DNA from: Pseudonocardiales bacterium
GTDB lineage: Bacteria; Actinomycetota; Actinomycetes; Mycobacteriales; Jatrophihabitantaceae
Length of the DNA stretch: 9,054 bases
Direction of reading: 5' to 3'
Assembly (NCBI GenBank): GCA_030840415.1
Contig: JAVEEO010000061.1
Span: 1-9,054 of the forward strand
Shown here: positions 1 to 7,500 of the stretch, piece by piece
Layout of the letters: each line of letters opens with the position of its first letter
Position numbering within the stretch: position 1 is the stretch's first letter
Notes under the pieces: generated by a model
The model's input: the letters and a program-made list of their open reading frames with translations, nothing else
Database searches by the model: none
What the model was told of the DNA's origin: nothing
Position numbers and translations under genes: made by a program

Positions 1-1691
1 AGTTCCTTGTCCTCCTCGGCGGCCTCGGTGGTCATCCGCTCGAGGTTGTCGGCCACCACCTGGTCGGGCAGCCGGACCTTCAGCGCCAGCCACCAGACCA
101 GGGCCGACAGCGCGAGCACCACGACGAAGTCCAGGCCGAAGCCGATCGTCGAGGTGTTGCCGGCATGCTTGCTCGGATCCGGGTAGTCGCCCAGGTAGCT
201 GATCAGGCACAGGCCGCCGAACCAGGGCAGTGCCCAGCTCGCGCCGGCCTTCCAGTCCATCTGGGGCATGCTGTCGCGGCTGGTGGCGTAGAAGATCGCC
301 AGCACCACGAAGCCGAGCGCGACGGCCACGAACAGCTTCCAGTTGGTGCCCCAGCCGGCCCAGATCACGATCATGTTCGCGGAGTAGAACGCCAGGAACG
401 GAATGGCGTCACCGCCGGGCAGCTTGAACGGCCGGTGGTGCTCGGGCAGTTGGCGGCGCATCGCGGCCAGCACGATCGGGCCGGAGCCGAAGGACAGCAC
501 CGTAGCCGAGGTGATGAAGCCGACCAGTTGCTGCCAGCTGGGGAACGGCAGGAACACGATCAGGCCGACCACGAAGGCCAGGATCAGGCTGACCAGCGGG
601 ACGCCCCGCGGGGTGGTCTTGGCCAGCGCCCGTGGGGCGTTGCCGTTCTTGGCCATGGCATAGGACAGCCGGCCGGTCACCGTGGTGTAGATCAGGCCGG
701 TGTCGGCGGGCGACACCACCGCGTCGATGTAGAGCAGGGTGGCCAGCCACCCCAGGCCGATGGTGGTGGCGATCGAGGCCAGCGGCCCGGCGCTGTTCTC
801 CAGCTGCCCCGAGACACCTTCCCAGCCCTTGGACAGCGCGCTCGGGTTGACGGCGGCGATGAAGGCGATCTGCAACAGCACGTAGATCAGGCCGGTGATC
901 AGCACCGAGCCGATCACCGCGATCGGGACGTTGCGCCGCGGGTTGCTGGTCTCACCCGCCAGCTCGACGCCCTGCCGGAAGCCCAGGAACGAGAACACCA
1001 CCCCGCCGGTGGCGATCGCGGTGAAGATCGCGTGCAGGCCGCCGTTGGAGAAGCCGTGGCTGGTGAAGTTGTCGGTGTGGAACTCGGTCAGGAAGAACGC
1101 CACCACGACCAGGGCGATGATGGCGAGCTTCCACCAGACCGCGACGTTGTTGATCCGGGCGAACCAGCGGATGCCGTAGTAGTTGACGATCACGAACGCC
1201 GCCATCGCGATGACGGCCACCACGTAGCCGAGTGCGGTGAGGGTGTGGACGGTCTCGCCGGCGACCTCGTGCTCGTGGGTGAAGCCGACGTACCGGGTGG
1301 CGTACTGCAGGGCCCCCTCGACCTCGATCGGAGCCACCGCCGCGGCGGCGATCCAGTTCACCCAGCCCATCGTGTAACTGGCGAAGGAGCCGAAGGAGAT
1401 GTGCGGAAAGCGGATGACGCCGCCGGAGACCGGGAACATGGTGCCCAGCTCGGCGTAGACCAGTGCGATGATCACGATCATGATCGCGCCGATCACCCAG
1501 GAGAAGATCGCCGCGGGTCCGGCGATCTCCGAGGCTTTGAGCGCGCCGAAGAGCCAGCCGGAACCGATGATGGACCCGACGCCGGCGAACAGCAGGCCGA
1601 CGGTGCCGATGTCACGGCGCATGTTGGGTTCGACCTCGGTGCCACCCTGCCCGGTGCTGCCCTGCGGGGGCGTCTTGTCTACGGCAGTCAT
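1..1691 (-). CDS. APC-family amino acid permease (YveA/aspartate:proton symporter-like), 3' end outside window
   Basis: Integral membrane transporter that probably moves an amino acid into the cell with protons; the substrate is inferred. The visible 563 residues start at an ATG read leftward from 1691, with GGAGAG six bases upstream. A soluble N-terminus of about 28 residues precedes the first helix, which has the APC glycine-rich break (GVGSIIGSGWLFG, residues 37-49). About twelve to fourteen hydrophobic segments follow, ending near 516-537, then a charged cytoplasmic tail (QVVADNLERMTTEAAEEDKE, residues 544-563) that runs off the left edge. Other family-like features are AELGTMFP (80-87), the loop VTGRLSYAMAKNGNAPRAL (338-356) and FPSWQQLVGFITS (383-395). 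The segments SGWLFGALKA, AGPAAIFSWVIG and FPSWQQLVGF recall Bacillus subtilis YveA; this is from memory and not aligned. It is divergent from the DUF4157 gene and looks like an ordinary housekeeping neighbour. The APC assignment is secure; the aspartate specificity is tentative. Confidence 0.88.
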   Translation of the reverse strand, partial: MTAVDKTPPQGSTGQGGTEVEPNMRRDIGTVGLLFAGVGSIIGSGWLFGALKASEIAGPAAIFSWVIGAIMIVIIALVYAELGTMFPVSGGVIRFPHISFGSFASYTMGWVNWIAAAAVAPIEVEGALQYATRYVGFTHEHEVAGETVHTLTALGYVVAVIAMAAFVIVNYYGIRWFARINNVAVWWKLAIIALVVVAFFLTEFHTDNFTSHGFSNGGLHAIFTAIATGGVVFSFLGFRQGVELAGETSNPRRNVPIAVIGSVLITGLIYVLLQIAFIAAVNPSALSKGWEGVSGQLENSAGPLASIATTIGLGWLATLLYIDAVVSPADTGLIYTTVTGRLSYAMAKNGNAPRALAKTTPRGVPLVSLILAFVVGLIVFLPFPSWQQLVGFITSATVLSFGSGPIVLAAMRRQLPEHHRPFKLPGGDAIPFLAFYSANMIVIWAGWGTNWKLFVAVALGFVVLAIFYATSRDSMPQMDWKAGASWALPWFGGLCLISYLGDYPDPSKHAGNTSTIGFGLDFVVVLALSALVWWLALKVRLPDQVVADNLERMTTEAAEEDKE

Positions 1692-1697
1692 CCAGAA

Positions 1698-1703
1698 CTC
1701 TCC
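1698..1703 (-). promoter_or_regulatory. Ribosome binding site of the permease
   Basis: On the minus strand this reads GGAGAG and lies six bases before the ATG at 1691. It supports that ATG as the start. The following N-terminal residues are polar and low complexity, and the first transmembrane helix begins only near residue 30. Confidence 0.7.
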
Positions 1704-1730
1704 GAACGCTCGCACCGAGGGTCGCTGTTT

Positions 1731-1752
1731 GCCCCGGGATGCGGGGCCGCAT
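1731..1752. promoter_or_regulatory. Overlapping inverted repeats in permease leader
   Basis: Two perfect inverted repeats overlap. GCCCCG (1731-1736) pairs with CGGGGC (1742-1747) across a five-base loop. ATGCGG (1739-1744) pairs with CCGCAT (1747-1752) across two bases. They cannot both form in one RNA strand. They lie about 40-60 bp upstream of the permease ATG, so they could be an operator or a leader hairpin. In G+C-rich DNA, stems this short also arise by chance. Confidence 0.25.
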
Positions 1753-1925
1753 GGCACCCACAACGCCACGAAGCTACTCGCAATCGGCATCCGGCCGCAT
1801 CCCGGCACGCCCCAGTCGGCGGCCCGGACGGATGGCGCGGAACTACCGATAACAGGGCACGGCGAGCCGCCTCATGCCGTAGTGTGACTTCCGCGTGAGG
1901 CGCTGGGCTGGGCCGCTGCCCTCGC

Positions 1926-1938
1926 ACCGGTCACCGGT
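1926..1938. promoter_or_regulatory. 13-bp dyad upstream of DUF4157 gene
   Basis: ACCGGT, one central base, ACCGGT. The 13-mer is perfectly symmetric around its central C and can also be read as a tandem ACCGGTC repeat (1926-1939). It ends 13 bases before the GGAGG at 1952. It could be a repressor-type operator or a small leader hairpin for the DUF4157 gene. No second copy was noticed elsewhere in the intergenic region. Confidence 0.3.
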
Positions 1939-1951
1939 CACGGCAGTCGTT

Positions 1952-1956
1952 GGAGG
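1952..1956 (+). promoter_or_regulatory. Ribosome binding site of the DUF4157 gene
   Basis: A perfect GGAGG, five bases before the ATG at 1962. This decides the start. The in-frame TTG at 1950 lies before the site and would overlap it, so the four extra residues of the longer reading are not expected to be translated. Confidence 0.85.
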
Positions 1957-1961
1957 CTCGG

Positions 1962-4010
1962 ATGTCGCATCATGCCGCGCGAACCCGCCGCACCAAGCGG
2001 CCGGCAGCCAGCACTCGGTCCCAGGAGACGAACAGCGAGCAACTGGCAGGCCAACTCGTCGACGGCCTGCACTCCGGCAACGAGAGCCTCCCGGCCGCCG
2101 TCACCGGCTTGACGACGGCCAGGCCTTCGTCGCTGCTGCGCAGTTCCGCCGATCCCGTCGCCGATCCGCTGGGTGGCTCGGCGATCCCGGGTGACGTCGT
2201 CTCGGCCCTGCGACGCCGGGCCGGCCGTGGCGCGGCGCTGCCCGAGCATTTGGCCGACCAGATCGGCACCGAACTCGGCGGGGACGTCTCAGCGGCCCGG
2301 GTGCACACCGATGCCGAGGCCGACACGCTGGCGCGGTCGGTGTCGGCCGTCGCCTTCACCTACGGCACGGACATCTACTTCTCCTCCGGCTCGTTCAACC
2401 CCGGCAATCCGGCCGGGCAGCATCTGCTCGCACATGAACTCAGCCATGTCGTCCAGGCCCAGCACGGGACCAACACCAGCGCGCACGGCACCATCGGCGC
2501 CGCCGACGATCCTGCTGAGCACGCCGCCGATGCGAGCGCGACCAGGGTGGTGTCCGCACTGCGCCGCAGGGCGGCGGCCCCGACCGGTGCCGGTGACCAC
2601 TCGCCCGAACCAGCCGACGCCGAGCACGCTGCATCGGCGGCGAGCAGGACGGCCGGCGACGCCGTGCGGCGCACCGCAAGCCCGGCGGCCGAGCACTCCC
2701 GGGCGGCCGAGCGGGTTGCCGGCGAGCCGGGCCGGGTGCACCTGAGCGTCGCCGCGGATCAGCAGGCGGGACAGCCGGCTGCTTCCGACGCCACCGCGGC
2801 CGAGGTCATCCGCCGATTGCTGGTGAAGGTCAACACCGCGCGGATCGAGGATTCCAAGACGCGCGTCATCGTCGAGGTCCTGGTGGCCGAACGCGCGCCG
2901 ACCACAGTCTCCAAAGGCCAGGGCGATCACACCGTCGCCGAGACCCTGATCGTCGAGGCGGTGCGCGGCATCTGCCACCTGCAGCAGTACTGGCCCGCGT
3001 ACGTCGCGCTGCTGAACAACGTCCCCACCTTCGCCGACTCCAACAAGATCGACCGCTACGACGTCGACGCGATCATCGAGGAGTTCCGGCAGACCGACGA
3101 GAAGACCTTCACCGGGATGGACGGCGAGGATCAGGTAGCCAGTATCGAGCGCCTGATCGACACGCTGATCCGATCGGCGAACAAGGTGCCCAACTCGGCT
3201 TTCGCCAAGAAGGAGGGGCTGACCTCCGGCGGCGGCAAGGAGAAGGCAGCCATCGAGAAGATCCGTGAGATCGCCGGCGGCGGCGCGGCCTCACTGCAGG
3301 TCCTGCTCGCAGTCGCTCCGCACATCGTGGAACTCATCGACTACACCAAGTTCGATCCGGTACTGGCCGACGCCTGCGTGCGAGCGCTCAAGCTGGCCTT
3401 CAGCGCGGCACCCCCGCTGTCCACCAAACAGCACCTGCTGGTTCCGTTGCTGGTCGATGCCCTGATGTCGACCCGCTTTCCGGGGATCCTCGGTGGCGGC
3501 GACACCCTGCTGGCGGCGGTGTCGAAGGCGCTCGGCCAGTCCACCGAGGAGGTGTCGCTGAAGGACTGGGGCAAGGAAGAGGCGGAACTCCAGCCCACCA
3601 AGGTCAACAAGCTGATCGCACCGGAGTTGGAAGCCATGCTGCTCCAGATCGGACCGGGACACGGCGGGCCTCCGGTACCGGTGTTCCAATCGGCGCCGGT
3701 GCGCACCCCGCAGATCGTGGCGACGACCAGGCTGAACGGGCAGCCGGGTGCCCCGATCCTCAACAACGGATCCTTCGTCCAGCTGTCCGACGGCTGGTAC
3801 CTGGTGGTGAACTCCTCCGGCTCCAGCACCGGCCAGACCAGCTACGACGTCGCCAAGCTGGTCACCCACGAGGTGCTGGACTCGCCCGGACTGGCCTCGC
3901 ACGGGCCGGAACTCGGTGCCATCGTCGAGCTGAACTCGAAACCGCACAAGGTCGTGCACATCCAGGGATCGCCCGGCGGCAAGGTGTACTTCCTGGCACT
4001 GGCCGCCTGA
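1962..4010 (+). CDS. DUF4157 (eCIS core domain) protein with zincin motif and uncharacterised C-terminal region
   Basis: A 682-residue protein without signal peptide or membrane segment. Residues 1-75 are polar, basic at the start and probably disordered. Residues about 92-170 are a DUF4157 domain: LPEHLADQIGTELGGDVS, then ARVHTDAEAD (112-121), AFTYGTDIYF (131-140) and LLAHELSHVVQAQHG (155-169). HELSH (158-162) is a full HExxH zinc motif, and E186/D190 in PAEHAAD give the downstream ExxxD expected of a gluzincin, so peptidase activity is plausible. Residues about 205-275 are an Ala/Glu/Arg-rich linker. A mixed helical region with GDHT at 321-324 follows to about 565. The last 110 residues look beta-rich (GQPGAPIL, FVQLSDGWYLVV). 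DUF4157 is known from cargo and toxins of contractile injection systems and other polymorphic toxins. The gene is alone on its strand, convergent with barstar, and no injection-system structural gene is visible. The domain call is firm; the role is unknown. Confidence 0.88.
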   Translation: MSHHAARTRRTKRPAASTRSQETNSEQLAGQLVDGLHSGNESLPAAVTGLTTARPSSLLRSSADPVADPLGGSAIPGDVVSALRRRAGRGAALPEHLADQIGTELGGDVSAARVHTDAEADTLARSVSAVAFTYGTDIYFSSGSFNPGNPAGQHLLAHELSHVVQAQHGTNTSAHGTIGAADDPAEHAADASATRVVSALRRRAAAPTGAGDHSPEPADAEHAASAASRTAGDAVRRTASPAAEHSRAAERVAGEPGRVHLSVAADQQAGQPAASDATAAEVIRRLLVKVNTARIEDSKTRVIVEVLVAERAPTTVSKGQGDHTVAETLIVEAVRGICHLQQYWPAYVALLNNVPTFADSNKIDRYDVDAIIEEFRQTDEKTFTGMDGEDQVASIERLIDTLIRSANKVPNSAFAKKEGLTSGGGKEKAAIEKIREIAGGGAASLQVLLAVAPHIVELIDYTKFDPVLADACVRALKLAFSAAPPLSTKQHLLVPLLVDALMSTRFPGILGGGDTLLAAVSKALGQSTEEVSLKDWGKEEAELQPTKVNKLIAPELEAMLLQIGPGHGGPPVPVFQSAPVRTPQIVATTRLNGQPGAPILNNGSFVQLSDGWYLVVNSSGSSTGQTSYDVAKLVTHEVLDSPGLASHGPELGAIVELNSKPHKVVHIQGSPGGKVYFLALAA

Positions 4011-4032
4011 CACCGACAGCGGGTGGTCCAGG

Positions 4033-4548
4033 TCAGCCGGTGAGCTCGGACAGCTGGGCCCCGGCAGCCTGCCAACGTTCACGAACGGCAGCGGCCTCAG
4101 TCGGTTCGGCGTGCAGCACGACATGGAACGGCACGGCGGGACGATCCCACCATTCACCCGACTCGATCGGCTGCGCATAGGTCTCAGCAGCGTGACTGAT
4201 CATGCGTACCAACACGTTGAGTTCGACATCAGGCGCGTCGACGAGCACTTCACCGGGGTTGAGGACGACTATCACGATGCCGACGTTCATCGGCAGCCAT
4301 TCCATGTCAGCGAGGCACTCGTCGAACGCTGGCCAGTTCTCGCCGAAGTAGTCCGGGAACTGCAGGGCCGCGGCCATCTCGTCGAACAAGCCGTTCAGGT
4401 CGCGCATCTTGCGACCGCGGACAGTCCGCACAGTGAGGCCCGCTTCGCGCCAGGCCCACACCGCGGCCGCGCTCCCATCCGCATCGACCTCGGACATCCT
4501 CAGCGCAGTCGACTCGCGGACTTCGAACAGGGGGCGAGGGTCGGTCAT
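4033..4548 (-). CDS. Barstar-family ribonuclease inhibitor (immunity protein for the Rhs RNase)
   Basis: A 171-residue cytoplasmic protein, expected to bind and block the RNase tip encoded just upstream. The barstar core begins near residue 40: VRTVRGRKMRDLNGLFDEMA, then the family signature FPDYFGENWPAFDECLADME (64-83), with YFGENW and ECL in register with barstar YYGENL...DCL. The protein is nearly twice as long as classical barstar (about 90 residues). Additional parts are an N-terminal strand/helix region (1-40) and a C-terminal extension with SGEWWDRPAVPFHVVLHAE (130-148). The ATG overlaps the rhs stop codon as ATGA, so translation is probably coupled; upstream there is only a weak G-rich stretch. 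Compared with barstar, the equivalents of Asp35 and Asp39, which contact barnase, are P73 and E77. The family is confident; the partner is inferred from position and from the matching toxin fold. Confidence 0.9.
   Translation of the reverse strand: MTDPRPLFEVRESTALRMSEVDADGSAAAVWAWREAGLTVRTVRGRKMRDLNGLFDEMAAALQFPDYFGENWPAFDECLADMEWLPMNVGIVIVVLNPGEVLVDAPDVELNVLVRMISHAAETYAQPIESGEWWDRPAVPFHVVLHAEPTEAAAVRERWQAAGAQLSELTG
4545..4548 (-). promoter_or_regulatory. ATGA stop/start overlap coupling toxin and immunity
   Basis: On the minus strand ATGA holds both the ATG of the barstar gene (4548-4546) and the TGA of rhs (4547-4545). This is the classical translational-coupling arrangement and implies that immunity is made whenever the toxin message is translated to its end. 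It also supports choosing this ATG over an in-frame upstream start inside rhs. Confidence 0.85.
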
Positions 4549-7500
4549 GCGCCCGGCCCCCAGAACTGCGTGAACGATAGGTAGTGATCGTTGGTGTAAT
4601 AGACCTTTCCGTCGCCTGTCACGATGCGCTCGCCGCCGCGGTCGACACCCTTGACGTGCGGGTTGACGTCCCACTCCTGATACGAGATGGCGTCACCGTC
4701 CGGCGTGGTACGCGGCAGGATCTGGCTGCCGTTGCGACCGTCGTTGGCGAACATAGAACCACCCTTGTGGCCCGGGAACGGAGATCCCTTCGAGTCGACC
4801 CGCTCGAAAGTTGTCCAGGCCCGTTCCGGCGCGGGGCCGAACGCGACCTCGGCACCGCCGATGGACTCTTCGGCCAGGGCTGAGGAGCCGTCGCTGATGA
4901 CGGTGCCGGCCACGGCTCCGAAGGCAACCCCTCCGAAGTAGAAGCCGTTGTGGTTGACGAAGCATTCGGTACCGGGATCGATGCTGTTTCGAAAGTCCCG
5001 GGTCAGACCGAAGCTGGCGCCGTCGCCGATGCCTTCGAAGGTCGTGACGACGTCCCCGACCGCTCCGCTCTGCAGCTGGGTGGCCAGCCAGTTGGACGGC
5101 CCGCTGGTGAGCGCGCCGTCCATCACGCCCCCGCCGCGGCACCGGCCGTTGGAGTGGCCCAAGAGGCATTCCCCGGTGGGGTCGGTGAACTGCAGCGGGT
5201 TGCCATCCACGTACGCGTACGGCTGAAGGGTCTGATCGACCAGTGGGTCGATGGCGAGGAACTGTCCGGTTGCCGGGTCGTAGTCCCTCGCCCGGAGGTA
5301 TACCAGACCGGTGCTCGGATCGGTCCATTCGCCGGTGAAGCCGATCGCGCTGTCAGCTGTACCGGTGTGAGCGGTGCGGTTTCCGTACGCGTCGTAGACG
5401 TTGCTGGCCACCACCGCGCCGCTCGCGTCGGTGATCAGGGCGGTCGACCCGAGCAGGTCACCGTGCAGGTACTCGACTGTCCCGCTGACATCATCGATCT
5501 GCGCGATCGGCGTGCTGGTCGGGCCGTAGAGGTAGCTGTGGTCGCCGTCATCGAGCACCAGCGGCACGGCACCTGAGGTGTCCCAGGTGAACTGCCGGGT
5601 CTGGGTGCCCGCGGTACGGGACTGCCGCAGGCCATCGCCGTCGATGCCGTAGGCGATAGCGGGCTGACCGGCAACCTGTGCCGCGATCAGGGCACCGGCG
5701 CCGTTGTAGCCATAGCTCGCGCTGGGCTGGGTGCTCGCTGCGACGGTTCGCGAGGTGCGGGCACCGTTGCCGTCGTAGCTGTAGGTGGTGCTCAGGCCGG
5801 CCGCCGTCACCAGGCTGCTGAGCTGCCCCGCTGCGTTGTACTGCAACGTGGACCCGTCAGGCAGCCCGGTGAGCTGGCCGCCTGGCGTGACGCTGTACGC
5901 ATCGGTGGTGCTGGTGCCGCCCGGCACTGTCGTGGTGACCTGGTTCAGCTGGGCGGCCGGGGTGAAGGTATAGGCGTGCTGGACGCCGCCGATCCCGCTG
6001 TCCTGGGTCAGTTGACCCGCGCTGTCGTACTGGTAGCCGTAGTTCGCGAGGGCAGCGCCCCCCCGGCTGATGTCGATGCTGGTGCGCTGGCCGGCCGGGT
6101 CGTGACCGATCGTCGACATGACCCCGTTCGGGTCTGACCGGGTGTGCACCTGTCCGTCGGCAGTCCAGCCGAAGAGTGTCGTGTGGGCGTTCCAGTCCGT
6201 GACTCCGGTCATCTGCCCGGCGGGGTCGTAGCTGTATTGAACGGTGCGGGAGCCCGGATAGGTGATGGAGTCCAGCAGGCCGGCCGGATCGTAGCTGTAG
6301 CCAAGGGTGGCCCCGGCGCCGTCAGTGGTGCGCGTCAACCGCCCACCGCTGTCATAGCTGTAGCTGGTGGTCCCGGTGCCGTCCGTCATCACGGTTCGCT
6401 GGCCGTCGGCGTCGTAGCTGTAGCTCACCGCCGGTGTCTGGGTGCCGCTGTAGGAGACTCCGGTTATCTGGCCGTCGGCGTCATAGGTCCTGGTGATCGC
6501 CGAACCATCCGGCCGGGTCAGCAGGTCGAGATTCCCACCGGCGTCGTAGGAGTAACGGGTGATCAGATTGCCCGGCTGGGTTGCCGCTACCAGCAGACCG
6601 GCTGGGTCGTACTCATAGCTGAGTACCTGCCCGTCCGGGTCTGTGACCGAGGCGAGCCGGCCAGCCGCGTCGTAGCTGTAGTCGGTGCTGCTGGCATCCG
6701 GATCGACGACGCTCGACGGTTGTCCGTCCGCGGTGTACAGGCGACGGGTCAGCCGGTTCAACGGGTCGGTGCTCGTTGCCAGTTGGCCGGCGGCGTCATA
6801 GCTGAAGAGCGTGGTGGACCCGTTGGCATCCGTGGTGGAGATGGGCTCCCCAGCCGTGTCGTAGCTGATGCTCGAGACCGCACCGGAGGGCAGCGTGACG
6901 GTCAGCGGGCGACCGTCGAGGTCGTAGCTGTAACGGGTGAGCCGGTTGTCGGGATCGGTCGAGGTGCTGAGGTTGTCGCGCGGGTCGTAGGTGTAGCTGG
7001 TCAGGTGATTGTCAGGATCGGTGACCGTGGCCAGCCGGCCCGTCGGCGTGTAGGTGTAGCTGGTCAGGCCGCCGTCGGGTTCGGTCGTCGACACGAGCTG
7101 GCCGGCAGCGTCGTAGGCACGAGCGCGGATCAGTCCGGACGGGCTGGTGAGCCCGACCTGGTTGCCGTCGGAATCGTAGGCGTACTGCGTCACATGACCG
7201 GAGGCATCGGTACTGGTCGTCACCCGTCCTACCGCGTCGTAACCCAGCCGCGTCGTGTGGTTGGCGGAGTCGGTGATGGCCGTGATCCGCCCGGCCGCGT
7301 CGTAGCCGAGCGTCGTGGTCCGCGTGTCCGGATCGGTGGTGGACAGCACGTTTCCGGCTTGGTCGTGGAGGTAGTGGGTGACGCCACCAGTCGGATCGGT
7401 GGCGCTGGCCAGCGTGCCGTCCGGGGCGTAGCCCCACCGTCTTTGGTGGCCACCGGGACTGGTCGAGGTGAGCAGATCACCTTGCGAACTGAACGTGCGC

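Larger units (their letters stand above)
1692..1961. promoter_or_regulatory. Divergent intergenic region between permease and DUF4157 gene
   Basis: About 270 bp with no credible gene. It must hold the promoters for both flanking genes, which point away from each other. I see no convincing -35/-10 pair. TAGTGT at 1880-1885 on the plus strand is a possible -10 element for the rightward gene but lacks a good -35 partner. Two inverted repeats lie inside: a cluster at 1731-1752 closer to the permease, and a perfect dyad at 1926-1938 just before the DUF4157 ribosome binding site. Promoter placement is inference. Confidence 0.5.

Noticed and set aside
165..1898. Plus-strand open frame of 577 codons opposite the permease
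   Set aside because: Its translation is rich in Asp, His, Gly, Arg and Gln with no domain, as expected for the antisense frame of a G+C-rich gene. The minus strand codes a clear multi-helix permease with a ribosome binding site.
1950..1961. TTG start four codons upstream for the DUF4157 protein
   Set aside because: It would overlap the GGAGG at 1952-1956. The ATG at 1962 has ideal spacing from that site.
1692..1961. Small gene in the divergent intergenic region
   Set aside because: The open frames there lack ribosome binding sites and recognisable sequence and are extensions of antisense frames. No tRNA or other RNA gene fold was noticed.
4009..4028. Possible hairpin between the convergent stop codons (GACACC with GGTGgTC)
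   Set aside because: The stem is only six pairs with a bulge, and no T-run follows on either strand. It is too weak to call a terminator.
4033..4674. Longer barstar reading with 42 extra N-terminal residues
   Set aside because: The extension lies within the rhs coding sequence for the RNase tip and is Arg-rich nonsense. The ATG at 4548 with the ATGA overlap is the natural start.
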